Notes: generated from the sequence alone by a model not told the origin. 64,000 bases of DNA from Sellimonas sp963559135 (GCA_963559135.1 CAUWJP010000014.1:10916-74915), one strand, 5' to 3'; counted from the first letter of the stretch, positions 35,353 to 45,258 are shown. Numbers and translations: made by a program.

Positions 35353-35422
35353 TGTTGCTTTATGGCCGTGTGAATGACGGTGGCGGTCAGGCACTGCAGA
35401 CAAATACAGATGGAGGAAACAG

Positions 35423-37633
35423 GTGGAAAAGATAACGGGATACATTGACCATATTATTTTCAGAAATGAAGAGAATGGTTACACGGTATTTCAATTTAAT
35501 AACGAAAATGGAGAAGTGACCTGTGTAGGGAAATTTCCGTATATTGGGGACGGAGAATTTCTGGAACTGGAAGGTGAGTACGTGATGCATCCTTCTTATG
35601 GACTGCAGCTCCAGGTAACGGGCCATAAGGTAAAGGAGCCGGAGGACAGGGAATCGATTGAACGGTATCTTGGATCTGGGGCAGTGAAGGGGATCGGTCC
35701 TGCGCTTGCAGGGAAGATTGTTGCAAAATTCGGCGAGGATACGTTTCGCATTATGGAGGAGGAGCCGGAGCGTCTGGCAGAGATTAAGGGAATCAGTGAA
35801 AGAAAGGCCAGAGAGATCTGTGTCCAGGTAGAAGAAAAGAAAGACCTCAGACAGGCAATGATTTATCTGCAGAAATACGGGATTTCCATAAATCTTGCGG
35901 TCAAAATCTATCAGAAATATGGCCTTGGAATTTATAGTGTTCTGGAAGAAAATCCATACAGGCTGGCGGATGATATTGAAGGAGTCGGATTTAAAACGGC
36001 AGATGCGATAGCCTCCAGAATTGGAATTCACACAGATTCGGATTTCCGAATTCAGAGTGGGATTTTTTATACACTGCTTCAGAGTGTACAGGAAGGGCAT
36101 GTATATCTGGAAGAAAATACGCTTTCGGCAAAAGCGGCACAGCTTCTGGAAGTGGAGATTACAGATATTGAGAAGTATCTGATGGATCTTGCCATGGAAA
36201 AGAAGGTTGTTCTGAAACAGGATGGAGAGCAGGTCCGCGTGTATCCGGCAAAGTATTATTACATGGAGATGAATACGGCGAGGATGCTCAAAGAGCTGAA
36301 CATCCGATATGAAGAGGATGACAGCCTGATCCGGAAGAAGATTGAAAGACTTGAAAAACAGAATGACTCTACGCTGGATGAAAAGCAGAGGGAAGCTGTG
36401 GCGGAGGCGGTAAAAAATGGGATTTTTATTCTGACCGGAGGACCGGGAACAGGAAAGACCACTACGATCAATGCCATGATCCGATATTTCCTGAGTGAAG
36501 GGATGGACATTCGTCTTGCCGCGCCGACCGGACGTGCGGCGAAACGGATGACAGAGACGACTGGATATGAAGCGCAGACAATCCACCGTCTTCTGGAAGT
36601 AAGCGGGAATCCGGAAGAAACGGAGAAAGGCGGATTTGGAAGAAATCAGGAGAATCCCCTGGAAACAGATGTGGTGATTATTGATGAAATGTCCATGGTT
36701 GATCTGCCACTGATGCATGCACTTCTGTCTGCAGTGATACCGGGGACAAGGCTGATCCTTGTAGGGGACATCAACCAGCTTCCGTCGGTGGGGCCTGGGA
36801 AAGTGCTCAAGGATATGATTGATTCTGAAACGTTCCCGGTTATGATGCTGACACGGATCTTCCGGCAGGCACAGGAAAGTGATATTGTCGTTAATGCCCA
36901 CCGGATTAATGCGGGGCTGGAAGTACGGCTCGATAATAAGAGCAGAGATTTTTTCTTTTTAAAAAGGCAGGATGCGGACGTTATCATCAGCGTGATTCTG
37001 GCACTGATCCAGAAAAAACTTCCGCGGTATGTGGATGCAAAAATGACGGATATTCAGGTGCTGGCGCCGATGAAGAAGGGGCTTTTGGGAGTGGAACGAT
37101 TAAACAGAATTCTGCAGCAGTATTTAAATCCTCCGTCTCCTAAAAAGCAGGAAAAGGAATATGGAGAAAGAATATTCCGAGTTGGCGATAAAGTGATGCA
37201 GACGAAAAACAATTACCAGCTGGAATGGGAGATTGCTACAAAATACGGTCTGGTTGTTGATAAAGGGATTGGAGTTTTTAATGGAGATATCGGAATTGTG
37301 ACGGATATCCATACATATGATGAAACTGTGGAAGTCGAGTTTGACGAAAAACGTAAAGTAAAATATCCGTTTAAGCTGCTGGATGAATTGGAACTTGCCT
37401 ACGCGGTTACGATTCATAAATCTCAGGGAAGCGAGTATCCGGCAGTCATTATTCCTCTCCTTTCAGGGCCAAAACAGCTTTATTGTAGGAATTTATTGTA
37501 TACAGCAGTTACAAGAGCAAAAAAATGTGTTACACTTGTAGGAAGCGATACTGTTTTTCAGGAAATGATTCGAAATGTAGAAGAACAGAAGCGGAACACT
37601 TCTCTCTCGGAGCGAATCCGGGAGCTTTCGTAG
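35423..37633 (+). CDS. recD2: RecD2-type SF1B DNA helicase
   Basis: This 5'-3' helicase not bound to RecBC acts in DNA repair and replication-fork maintenance. The protein has 736 residues. The long N-terminal region, with helix-hairpin-helix-like repeats (GAVKGIGPALA, then IKGISERKA), is characteristic of RecD2. The motor has Walker A GGPGTGKTTT (about 341-350), DEMSMVD, GDINQLPSVGPG and the C-terminal VTIHKSQGSEY and YTAVTRAKK motifs. The start is GTG at 35423, with ATGGAGGA about 8 bp ahead. The comF gene follows after about 20 bp. Confidence 0.95.
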   Translation: MEKITGYIDHIIFRNEENGYTVFQFNNENGEVTCVGKFPYIGDGEFLELEGEYVMHPSYGLQLQVTGHKVKEPEDRESIERYLGSGAVKGIGPALAGKIVAKFGEDTFRIMEEEPERLAEIKGISERKAREICVQVEEKKDLRQAMIYLQKYGISINLAVKIYQKYGLGIYSVLEENPYRLADDIEGVGFKTADAIASRIGIHTDSDFRIQSGIFYTLLQSVQEGHVYLEENTLSAKAAQLLEVEITDIEKYLMDLAMEKKVVLKQDGEQVRVYPAKYYYMEMNTARMLKELNIRYEEDDSLIRKKIERLEKQNDSTLDEKQREAVAEAVKNGIFILTGGPGTGKTTTINAMIRYFLSEGMDIRLAAPTGRAAKRMTETTGYEAQTIHRLLEVSGNPEETEKGGFGRNQENPLETDVVIIDEMSMVDLPLMHALLSAVIPGTRLILVGDINQLPSVGPGKVLKDMIDSETFPVMMLTRIFRQAQESDIVVNAHRINAGLEVRLDNKSRDFFFLKRQDADVIISVILALIQKKLPRYVDAKMTDIQVLAPMKKGLLGVERLNRILQQYLNPPSPKKQEKEYGERIFRVGDKVMQTKNNYQLEWEIATKYGLVVDKGIGVFNGDIGIVTDIHTYDETVEVEFDEKRKVKYPFKLLDELELAYAVTIHKSQGSEYPAVIIPLLSGPKQLYCRNLLYTAVTRAKKCVTLVGSDTVFQEMIRNVEEQKRNTSLSERIRELS

Positions 37634-37654
37634 GGAAAATCAGAATAAAAAAGA

Positions 37655-38362
37655 ATGAAGAAAATATGGAAACTGCTTTATCCGGATGTATGTCCGTTCT
37701 GCGGGAAGGCGCATGATAAAGGACCATGTACAGACTGCCTGAAACAGCTTCCGTGGACGAAAGAGCCGATATGTAAAAAATGCGGCAAACCAATCGGAAA
37801 TGAACAGGCAGAGTATTGCAGGGACTGCCGTGAGAGAATTGAGGATGGGAACTGCTGGTTTGACCGAGGAAGGAGCCTTTGGGTGCATCGGCCTCCGGTG
37901 AGCGGCTCCATCTATCAGTTCAAGTTCAAAAACCGAAGAGTATATGCCCAGTATTATGCGGAGATGATGGCAAAACAGCTGGGAAGCCAGATCCGAAAAT
38001 GGAAGGCAGAGGTGATCATTCCGATCCCTATGGATGCGGGAAAGAAAAGAAAACGTGGTTACAATCAGGCAGAAATTCTTGCTTGCGAGCTGGGGAAGAT
38101 CACTGGAATTCCGGTAGAGACCGGACTGCTCCGAAAACGGAAAACAGCAGATGCCCAAAAGCGTCTGAATCGTCAGGACAGAGCACACAATCTGGAAGGA
38201 AGTTTCTGGGTTGAACGAAAAACCAGACTTCCGGAGCGGGCACTTCTTATTGACGATATCTATACGACAGGAAATACGGTCAATGAAGCAGCGAAAACAC
38301 TGAAGAAATCAGGGGTCAGGCATGTTTTCATTTTAACGATAAGTATTGGACAAGATATTTGA
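37655..38362 (+). CDS. ComF-family phosphoribosyltransferase-like protein
   Basis: The protein has 235 residues. The N-terminal zinc-binding cysteines occur as CPFCGK, CTDCL, CKKCG and CRDC. The C-terminal phosphoribosyltransferase fold has the PRPP loop ALLIDDIYTTGNTV. Homologues are needed for DNA uptake in naturally competent bacteria, but they occur widely in non-competent ones too. The gene follows recD2 by 21 bp, consistent with a DNA-processing role. Confidence 0.9.
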   Translation: MKKIWKLLYPDVCPFCGKAHDKGPCTDCLKQLPWTKEPICKKCGKPIGNEQAEYCRDCRERIEDGNCWFDRGRSLWVHRPPVSGSIYQFKFKNRRVYAQYYAEMMAKQLGSQIRKWKAEVIIPIPMDAGKKRKRGYNQAEILACELGKITGIPVETGLLRKRKTADAQKRLNRQDRAHNLEGSFWVERKTRLPERALLIDDIYTTGNTVNEAAKTLKKSGVRHVFILTISIGQDI

Positions 38363-38408
38363 TTTTTGATATACTGAACATAGTTTTCTGAGGATAGGAA
38401 GGTGAAAT

Positions 38409-38816
38409 ATGGTAAACGAAGAAAAAATAAAGCTGATGAACAAAATGGCTCTTTATGAGGAGAAATATGGAAAAGAGGATTTGAAAATAGCTTCCTATTA
38501 CAAAAAAGATTACATCAGTTATCAGACAATTATTACCGTGATCTGGGTTACGATAGGATATGCGATTCTCTTTGGAGTAGTTGTAGCTGCATTTATGGAA
38601 ACCTTTCTTGATGAGGCTACTTTGCTAAGCGTAGTTCTGATCATACTTGTAGCCATAGTACTATATCTGATTCTTGCTGTTTCTTACGGGCTTTTTGCTT
38701 CCAGGTTTTACCAGAAGAAGCATATCAGGGCAAAGGGGAGAGTAAAGCACTATGTCTGTATGCTGACTCAGCTGGAGAAATTCTACAGTAAAGAAAGGAA
38801 GAAAAAGAATGAGTAA
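38409..38816 (+). CDS. Unrecognised two-helix membrane protein
   Basis: The protein has 135 residues. A charged N-terminus (about 1-40) precedes two hydrophobic helices (about 43-63 and 70-95), and a basic tail rich in Lys ends KERKKKNE. No family is recognised. The product has both ends inside the cell if the helices form a hairpin. It overlaps the next membrane-protein gene by 8 bp and heads the run that leads to cdaA and cdaR. Confidence 0.6.
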   Translation: MVNEEKIKLMNKMALYEEKYGKEDLKIASYYKKDYISYQTIITVIWVTIGYAILFGVVVAAFMETFLDEATLLSVVLIILVAIVLYLILAVSYGLFASRFYQKKHIRAKGRVKHYVCMLTQLEKFYSKERKKKNE

Positions 38817-39939
38817 TTTATTTGTCCTAAAGGAGCAGCTGCAGGCCTTTTATGCGAAGTACTCAAAAGAGGTAGACAAAATCGTACAGTTTCTGCTGGC
38901 TTTTATCGTATTTTATCTTGTGAATTCCAAGATTGGCTATATGGAGGCTGTAGCGAATCCGCTTGTTACTTTAATACTGGCTCTGATCTGCGCGTTCCTT
39001 CCTGGAACACTTACCGTGCTTATTACAGCGGTACTGATTTTGATCCACGTATATGCCCTGTCCATGGGAGTTATGATTGTGACAGCAGCCCTGTTTGTAG
39101 TGATGTTCATTTTCTATTTCCGGTTTACGCCGGAGAAGTCAATGATTGTCCTGCTTGTTATGGTTGCATATTTTTTCAAAATTCCGTTTGCGGTTCCAAT
39201 GTCTTTTGCACTGATGGGGACACCGATCTGTATCATACCGATCTTTTTCGGTACGCTGGTCTACTCCATGATCAACTATCTGGAAATGTCGGCTACGGCA
39301 GTGACTGGAGCAAGTGGAATGGCCGGGGAGATGACATTGTTTGCTACACAGATTCTGCAGAATAAGGAGATGTGGGTTTATATCGCTTCTTTTGTTGTGG
39401 CATTTCTGGTTGTCTACACACTCAGAACCAGCGAGTTTGATCAGTCATGGAAAATCGGTGTGGCGGCAGGAGCAGTTGCCGATATTATTGTAATTGTAGC
39501 AGGAAGTATTGCTTTCAGTGTTCAGATTGATTATGTGACACTGATTTTCGGAAATATTATTTCAGTTCTTCTGACACTGATTCTGGAATTTTTCATTTTC
39601 TCTGTGGACTATTCCAAGGCAGAGAAATTTCAGTACGAGGATGACGAATATTACTATTATGTCAAGGCGATACCAAAGGTATCGGTTGCTGTTCCGGAAA
39701 AACGGGTGAAAAAGATCAGCAGACGAAAGACGGATTCTAAAAAGAATGATAATAAAACCCGGGAAAACGTAGTAAATGAGCGGGAAGTGATTTCTCCGTC
39801 TCCGGCAGAAAAGACTCCGGAGAAGACGTACATACCGGGGATGACAGAAGAGATGCTTCTGGCGAAACAGCTCCAGGAGGAGATGGATCTCGAAAAGCTT
39901 CTGAAAAATGAGCTGAACGAGAAAGAAGAATTAAAATAG
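38809..39939 (+). CDS. Unrecognised multi-pass membrane protein upstream of cdaA
   Basis: The protein has 376 residues with about nine to ten hydrophobic helices between residues 20 and 270. A charged cytoplasmic tail of about 100 residues follows, Lys/Glu-rich, containing KKISRRKTDSKKND and ending in an acidic coiled-coil-like stretch (KQLQEEMDLEKLL). No transporter motif is recognised. It overlaps the upstream small gene and precedes cdaA by 55 bp. Its position suggests a partner for c-di-AMP synthesis or its envelope output, but that is inference only. Confidence 0.6.
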   Translation: MSNLFVLKEQLQAFYAKYSKEVDKIVQFLLAFIVFYLVNSKIGYMEAVANPLVTLILALICAFLPGTLTVLITAVLILIHVYALSMGVMIVTAALFVVMFIFYFRFTPEKSMIVLLVMVAYFFKIPFAVPMSFALMGTPICIIPIFFGTLVYSMINYLEMSATAVTGASGMAGEMTLFATQILQNKEMWVYIASFVVAFLVVYTLRTSEFDQSWKIGVAAGAVADIIVIVAGSIAFSVQIDYVTLIFGNIISVLLTLILEFFIFSVDYSKAEKFQYEDDEYYYYVKAIPKVSVAVPEKRVKKISRRKTDSKKNDNKTRENVVNEREVISPSPAEKTPEKTYIPGMTEEMLLAKQLQEEMDLEKLLKNELNEKEELK

Positions 39940-39994
39940 CAAAAGAAAAAAGGGGATAATATGGGTGAGTATAAAATGATTGGAGGTGACAGGA

Positions 39995-40873
39995 ATGACT
40001 AGCAAATTTTTTGAAGCGCTGAGAGGTTATTTTCCGGACTGGTATCTGCCGGATATTTACTGGACGGATATTGTGGAAATTGTGATTGTGGCGTTTCTGA
40101 TCTATCAGATCATGGTCTGGATCAAAAACACGAAGGCATGGATGTTGTTAAAGGGAATCCTGGTCCTGGCTATCTTCATTCTTGTTGCAGCCATATTTAA
40201 AATGAATACCATTTTGTGGATTGCAAGGAACAGTGTATCGATCCTTGCGACCGCGGCGATTGTGGTCTTCCAGCCAGAGCTTCGTCGGGCACTGGAAAAG
40301 CTTGGGGAAAAACGGTTCCTCACGGCGATCGTACCGCTAGACAAGGGGAAAGAAAATGAGCGGTTCAGCAGCCGGACGATTGATGCGATTGTGGAAGCAT
40401 GCTTCGCCATGGGAAAAGTAAAGACAGGAGCACTGATTGTAGTAGAGCAGGCGATCCGCCTGACGGAGTACGAAAGTACCGGAATCTATATGGATTGTAT
40501 AGTATCTTCCCAGGTTTTGATTAATATTTTTGAACACAATACTCCGCTTCATGATGGTGCCATTATTATCAGAGAAAACCGGATTGTTTCTGCGACTTGT
40601 TACCTGCCGCTTTCAGATAACATGGGGATCAGCAAGGAACTGGGGACACGCCACAGAGCGGCTCTCGGAATGAGTGAGGTCAGCGATGCGCTGATTATCG
40701 CCGTATCTGAGGAGACAGGCTACGTGTCTGTAGCGCGTGGAGGACAGCTTGTGCGAAATGTGACACCGGAATATCTCAAGGAGAGCCTGATCAAGATTCA
40801 GACGAAAAATACGGAAAAGAAAATAGCGAAATTGTGGAAAGGAAGGCGGAAACATGAAAAAGAAACTGACTAA
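39995..40873 (+). CDS. cdaA: Diadenylate cyclase (CdaA type)
   Basis: This membrane-anchored enzyme makes cyclic di-AMP from two ATP, a signal controlling potassium, osmotic and wall balance. The protein has about 292 residues. Three N-terminal helices (about 25-95) precede the DAC domain, with the DGA motif in PLHDGAIII and the RHR motif in TRHRAALG. The reading frame extends to a TTG at 39980, but GGAGGTG at 39982-39988 fits the ATG at 39995. It overlaps cdaR by 20 bp, the usual pairing. Confidence 0.95.
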   Translation: MTSKFFEALRGYFPDWYLPDIYWTDIVEIVIVAFLIYQIMVWIKNTKAWMLLKGILVLAIFILVAAIFKMNTILWIARNSVSILATAAIVVFQPELRRALEKLGEKRFLTAIVPLDKGKENERFSSRTIDAIVEACFAMGKVKTGALIVVEQAIRLTEYESTGIYMDCIVSSQVLINIFEHNTPLHDGAIIIRENRIVSATCYLPLSDNMGISKELGTRHRAALGMSEVSDALIIAVSEETGYVSVARGGQLVRNVTPEYLKESLIKIQTKNTEKKIAKLWKGRRKHEKETD

Positions 40874-42119
40874 AAACCTCCCCCTGAAGCTGTTGTCGCT
40901 TGCACTTGCCGTATTTCTATGGGCAGTCGTAGTAAATTTAGATGATCCGGTCACATCCGTACAGTTTTCTAACGTACCGGTGGAGGTCCTTCATCCGGAG
41001 GTTGTAACGAGTAAAGGGAAAACATATCAGATTGAAGACGAAACAGATACGGTTCGTGTGACAGTAAGGGCAAAGCGATCTGTTCTGCATAGTATGAGTG
41101 TTTCCGATATCAAGGCAACTGCAGATATGAAAGAGATGTCTTTGGGATCACAGGTTCCGATTGAAGTATCTATTCCAGGATTTGAATATGTGGAGGCATA
41201 TTCCAGCCCGAGGAATATGCAGGTAACGATCGAGGACGAAGCACAGAATACCTTCCCTATTACTCCGACAACAACAGGAAGCGTCAGGGACGGATATGTA
41301 CTTGGAGAAATCAAGGCAGATCCGGAGAAAGTAAGAGTTAATGGTCCGAAATCCATTATTGAACAAATTGACAAGGTAGTTGCGGAAGTAGATGTAACCG
41401 GACTGGCGGAAGATACAACGCTTCAGTCAAAACTGGTTTTCTATGATGCAGAAGGAAAGACGATTGATAATACCCTGCTTACTCTTCAGGATCTGAAAGA
41501 TGAGAACGACGTAAGCGTTCAGGTTGAGGTGAGACATACAAAACGGCTTCAGTTGGAATTTGACACATCATCTATTACAGCGGCGGACGGATATCTATTT
41601 ACAGGAATTGAAACAGAACCGACGGAAGTTCAGGTATCAGGAAGTTCCGACATACTTGAAGATCTCGATAAAATTGAGATTCCGGCAAGCGCCCTGAATA
41701 TTCAGAATCTGGACAGTAAAGAAGAAGTTGTGGTAGATATTACACATTATCTTCCGGACGATGTAGAACTGATTGACAAAAATGCGGGAGCTGTCGTTGT
41801 TACAATTGGAATTGAAGAAGAAGGAAGCAGGACACTGGAAATTCCGACAGGTTCCATTGTAGTGAATAACCTGCAGGATGGCCTCAGATATTCCTATGTA
41901 TCTGGCAACAATTTGGAGATCAAGGTAGAGGGAAATCAGGAAATCCTGGATTCACTGGAACTTGGAGAAGGTAGTTTGTCGATCAATCTTGTTACATACA
42001 AGGAGCCGGGAGAATATGATGTACCTGTGGAAATAAAACTCCCGGAAGGATGCTCATTGGCGGAGGATGTTGTTATTAAGGTGAGACTGGAACAGATCGA
42101 AAATGAAGAAAGTGAATAA
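40854..42119 (+). CDS. cdaR: CdaA regulator with YbbR repeats
   Basis: This extracytoplasmic regulator binds and modulates CdaA. The protein has 421 residues. A single N-terminal helix after MKKKLTKNLPLKLLSLALA is followed by repeated YbbR-type domains of about 75-80 residues (the pattern of a P-I-pattern strand, then VKVNGP or VQVSGS, recurs at about 160 and 260). It is encoded overlapping cdaA, which supports the assignment. In many Firmicutes glmM follows. Here an HPr gene follows instead. Confidence 0.92.
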   Translation: MKKKLTKNLPLKLLSLALAVFLWAVVVNLDDPVTSVQFSNVPVEVLHPEVVTSKGKTYQIEDETDTVRVTVRAKRSVLHSMSVSDIKATADMKEMSLGSQVPIEVSIPGFEYVEAYSSPRNMQVTIEDEAQNTFPITPTTTGSVRDGYVLGEIKADPEKVRVNGPKSIIEQIDKVVAEVDVTGLAEDTTLQSKLVFYDAEGKTIDNTLLTLQDLKDENDVSVQVEVRHTKRLQLEFDTSSITAADGYLFTGIETEPTEVQVSGSSDILEDLDKIEIPASALNIQNLDSKEEVVVDITHYLPDDVELIDKNAGAVVVTIGIEEEGSRTLEIPTGSIVVNNLQDGLRYSYVSGNNLEIKVEGNQEILDSLELGEGSLSINLVTYKEPGEYDVPVEIKLPEGCSLAEDVVIKVRLEQIENEESE

Positions 42120-42133
42120 CTGGAGGAAATACT

Positions 42134-42397
42134 ATGGTTAGCCGGAAAGTGGTTGTAAGCAATCCTACAGGCCTTCATCTGAGGCCGGCAGGATTGTTCT
42201 GTAAAACTGCGGTTGAATTTCGGTGCAGTGTAAAGTTCCGCACGAATAAAGGGGAAAGCAATGCAAAAAGTGTTCTAAGTGTTCTTGGAGCCTGTGTTAA
42301 ATGTGGGGATGAGCTGGAAATCATCTGTGACGGAGATGATGAGCAGCAGGCACTTGAGACAATGGTAGCACTTGTAGAGAGCGGACTGGGAGAATAG
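42134..42397 (+). CDS. HPr-family phosphocarrier protein
   Basis: The 87-residue protein has the HPr fold. The phosphate-accepting His15 lies in GLHLRPAG, and Ser46 in AKSVL is at the regulatory position used by HPr kinase. This means it can take part both in PTS transport and in CcpA-type catabolite control. It is not linked to ptsI here but sits 14 bp after cdaR. It could be the general HPr or a Crh-like paralogue; the intact His15 argues against Crh. Confidence 0.9.
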   Translation: MVSRKVVVSNPTGLHLRPAGLFCKTAVEFRCSVKFRTNKGESNAKSVLSVLGACVKCGDELEIICDGDDEQQALETMVALVESGLGE

Positions 42398-42426
42398 CGA
42401 TAGAAAAATGAGGAGTGTGATTTATA

Positions 42427-44085
42427 ATGCTGAATTATCAGAGATATAAGAGGGTGCCGGTTGTTCCGTATCCGGAACGTACCTGGCCGGACAAACAGAT
42501 TGAAAAAGCGCCGGTATGGTGCAGCGTAGATTTAAGAGATGGCAATCAGGCTCTGATCGAACCAATGGTTGTGGAAGAGAAAATTGAGATGTTTAATCTG
42601 CTTGTCAAGCTTGGATTTAAGGAGATTGAGGTGGGTTTTCCATCCGCTTCCCAGATCGAGTATGATTTTCTGAGAAAACTGGTGGATGAAAACCTGATTC
42701 CGGATGATATGTGGATTCAGGTGCTTGTACAGTGCAGAGATCATCTTGTGAAAAGAACGTTTGAGTCACTCAAAGGAGTGAAAAATGCTATTGTACATAT
42801 TTACAATTCCACATCCACACTTCAAAGGGAAGTTGTGTTCAAAAAAGGAAAAGAAGAGATTAAGGAAATTGCCCTTGAAGGAACAAGGATGGTCAAAAAG
42901 TACGCTGAAAACTTTGATGGAAACTTGAGACTGGAGTATTCTCCGGAAAGTTTTACCGGAACAGAACTCGACTATGCATTGGAAGTATGCGAGGCTGTTC
43001 AGAAAGAATGGGGAGCGACCAAAGAAAACCCTATTATCATTAACCTTCCGGCTACTGTAGAAATGACAACACCAAATGTTTATGCGGATCAGATTGAATG
43101 GATGAACCGCCACTTTAGTGATAGGGACAGCGTGATTCTCAGTATCCATCCGCACAATGACAGAGGAACCGGTGTTGCTGCAACGGAGCTCGCACTCCTC
43201 GCCGGAGCAGACAGAGTAGAAGGAACGCTTTTTGGAAACGGAGAGAGGACAGGAAACCTTGATATTCTTACCGTCGCTTACAATATGTTCTCCCAGGGTA
43301 TTAATCCGGAGCTGAATATTGAAAACGTGACAGAGATCAAAGAAGTTTACGAAAGATGTAGCAAAATGGATGTCCCGATGCGCCATCCATATGCCGGAAA
43401 GCTGGTGTTTACTGCATTTTCTGGTTCTCACCAGGATGCCATCAATAAAGGCATGCAGGCAATGAATGAGAAGAATCAGGAGTGGTGGGAAGTACCATAT
43501 CTTCCGATTGACCCATCTGATATCGGAAGAGAATACGAACCGATTGTCCGTATCAACAGCCAGTCTGGAAAGGGCGGCGTGGCGTTTGTGATGGACAGCG
43601 AGTTCGGCTATAAGCTTCCGAAACGGATGCACAAAGAATTTGCAGATGTGATCCAGAAGATAGCGGAAGAACAGGGCGAAGTTGCACCAGCAACCATCAT
43701 GGAAGTCTTTGAAAAAGAATATCTGCGGAAAAAGGCGCCGTATGAATTCATTCGGGCAAAGGCAGAAGATGTTGCAGAAAATGAGACAGAAGTAGAAGTA
43801 GTATTCATGGCAGGCGAAGAATTAAAGAGTTCAAAAGCAGTAGGAAATGGTCCTCTTGCTGCACTCAAAAAACTGATGGCAGAAGAGACCGGAATGGATT
43901 TCACGCTTGTAGATTATTCACAGCATGCACTCAGCAAAGGGTCTGAGGCGAAGGCTGCTGCTTATATCTGCCTGCATGATAACCGTACTGGAAAAGAGAC
44001 ATACGGAGTAGGTGTCAGCGCCAATATTACAAGAGCAGGTTTCCGTGCATTCTTCAGCGCTGTTGACAGACTGTTTGGAAATTAA
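42427..44085 (+). CDS. leuA: 2-isopropylmalate synthase
   Basis: This is the first committed enzyme of leucine biosynthesis, condensing acetyl-CoA and 2-oxoisovalerate. The protein has 552 residues. The TIM-barrel motifs are CSVDLRDGNQAL (metal-binding Asp), SIHPHNDRGT and GTLFGNGERTGN. The C-terminal third is the regulatory domain for leucine feedback. Length and order match the longer LeuA2 form. No other leu genes are here, so the pathway is dispersed. A terminator follows immediately. Confidence 0.95.
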   Translation: MLNYQRYKRVPVVPYPERTWPDKQIEKAPVWCSVDLRDGNQALIEPMVVEEKIEMFNLLVKLGFKEIEVGFPSASQIEYDFLRKLVDENLIPDDMWIQVLVQCRDHLVKRTFESLKGVKNAIVHIYNSTSTLQREVVFKKGKEEIKEIALEGTRMVKKYAENFDGNLRLEYSPESFTGTELDYALEVCEAVQKEWGATKENPIIINLPATVEMTTPNVYADQIEWMNRHFSDRDSVILSIHPHNDRGTGVAATELALLAGADRVEGTLFGNGERTGNLDILTVAYNMFSQGINPELNIENVTEIKEVYERCSKMDVPMRHPYAGKLVFTAFSGSHQDAINKGMQAMNEKNQEWWEVPYLPIDPSDIGREYEPIVRINSQSGKGGVAFVMDSEFGYKLPKRMHKEFADVIQKIAEEQGEVAPATIMEVFEKEYLRKKAPYEFIRAKAEDVAENETEVEVVFMAGEELKSSKAVGNGPLAALKKLMAEETGMDFTLVDYSQHALSKGSEAKAAAYICLHDNRTGKETYGVGVSANITRAGFRAFFSAVDRLFGN

Positions 44086-44091
44086 GACACA

Positions 44092-44116
44092 GGGCAGGAT
44101 ATCCTGCCCTTTTTTA
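44092..44116 (+). terminator. Terminator after leuA
   Basis: GGGCAGGAT (44092-44100) and ATCCTGCCC (44101-44109) form a perfect palindrome, followed by seven T. Confidence 0.85.
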
Positions 44117-44225
44117 TTTCATAGGAAGCGATGTTTTTACGAAATAAGCATTCCATAAGATGTGTATTCGCGTAAAAAGGAGCTCTTTGTTAAGTTACCA
44201 AAAAAGAAACGGACTGGTGTGTCGG

Positions 44226-44254
44226 TAGACAACCGTCGAAAAATTCAGTATAAT
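44226..44254 (+). promoter_or_regulatory. Promoter of the nucleotidyltransferase gene
   Basis: TAGACA at 44226-44231 and TATAAT at 44249-44254 are spaced 17 bp. Confidence 0.6.
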
Positions 44255-44288
44255 GAAGAAAAATATTAGTTTATAAAAAGGAGAAAAA

Positions 44289-45188
44289 ATGATGAGCAGA
44301 GCAGCTTTAGTGATTATGGCCGCTGGTATCGGCAGCAGATTTGGCGGAGGAATCAAACAGTTGGAACCGGTAGGGCCAAATGGAGAAATCATTATGGACT
44401 ATTCAATCAGGGATGCCATAGAGGCCGGATTTGACAAAGTTGTATTTGTCATTCGAAAAGACCTGGAAAAAGATTTCAAAGAAGTTATCGGAGAACGGAT
44501 TGAAAAGCAGATTCCGGTTGAATACGCTTTTCAGGAGTTGGATGACATTCCGCAGAAATTTCAGAACAAATTCCAGGGAAGAACGAAACCGTGGGGAACA
44601 GGACAGGCAATTCTTGCATGCCGGGGAAAGGTGACGGAGCCGTTTCTTGTTATCAATGCGGATGACTTCTACGGAAAAGAAGCATATGTGGAAGCATACC
44701 AGTATCTGAAAGAGAAACGAGAAGCATCTGGAAAAGAGCCGATCTGCATGGTTGGATTCGTACTGAAAAACACCTTAAGCGAGAACGGGGGCGTGACAAG
44801 AGGTGTCTGTGAGGTCGATGAAAACGGGCATTTGGCAAAAATTGAGGAAACACACAATATTATCAGAAAAGGGGATAAGGCTGAGGCGGAAGACGGATCA
44901 AAAGAGCTGGATCTCGATGTCCCGGTATCCATGAATATGTGGGGACTGCAACCGGAATTCCTGGAAATTCTGGAAAAAGGATTTTATGAATTTCTTGAAA
45001 CGACAAAAGCAGATGATCTGAAAGCAGAATACTTACTTCCAACCATCATCGGAGGACTTCTGAAAGAGGGAAGGGCAGAAGTCACCGTGCTGAACTCAAA
45101 GGATAAATGGTTTGGAGTTACCTACAAAGATGACAAAGAAAGCGTTGTAAATGCTATTAAAGAACTGATTGAGAGCGGAATTTACTAA
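44289..45188 (+). CDS. Nucleotidyltransferase family protein (sugar-phosphate NTP transferase-like)
   Basis: The 299-residue protein has a GT-A nucleotidyltransferase fold. The nucleotide-binding loop AAGIGSRFGGGIKQ, with its G-x-G-x-RF and trailing Lys, is clear. The metal-binding region INADDFYG follows at about residue 120. It could activate a sugar phosphate for the polysaccharide genes next door, but the specific sugar is not predictable; annotators often call these NTP-transferases without detail. It has its own promoter and terminator. Confidence 0.85.
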   Translation: MMSRAALVIMAAGIGSRFGGGIKQLEPVGPNGEIIMDYSIRDAIEAGFDKVVFVIRKDLEKDFKEVIGERIEKQIPVEYAFQELDDIPQKFQNKFQGRTKPWGTGQAILACRGKVTEPFLVINADDFYGKEAYVEAYQYLKEKREASGKEPICMVGFVLKNTLSENGGVTRGVCEVDENGHLAKIEETHNIIRKGDKAEAEDGSKELDLDVPVSMNMWGLQPEFLEILEKGFYEFLETTKADDLKAEYLLPTIIGGLLKEGRAEVTVLNSKDKWFGVTYKDDKESVVNAIKELIESGIY

Positions 45189-45211
45189 GGAATAAAAGAG
45201 TTATCAGAGAG

Positions 45212-45258
45212 AAAAAGAGGGAGCAGCCATTTGAAGAGCATCCCTCTTTTTGGGCTTT
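45212..45258 (+). terminator. Terminator after the nucleotidyltransferase gene
   Basis: AAAAAGAGGGA (45212-45222) pairs with TCCCTCTTTTT (45241-45251); the T-run is part of the stem. Confidence 0.75.
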
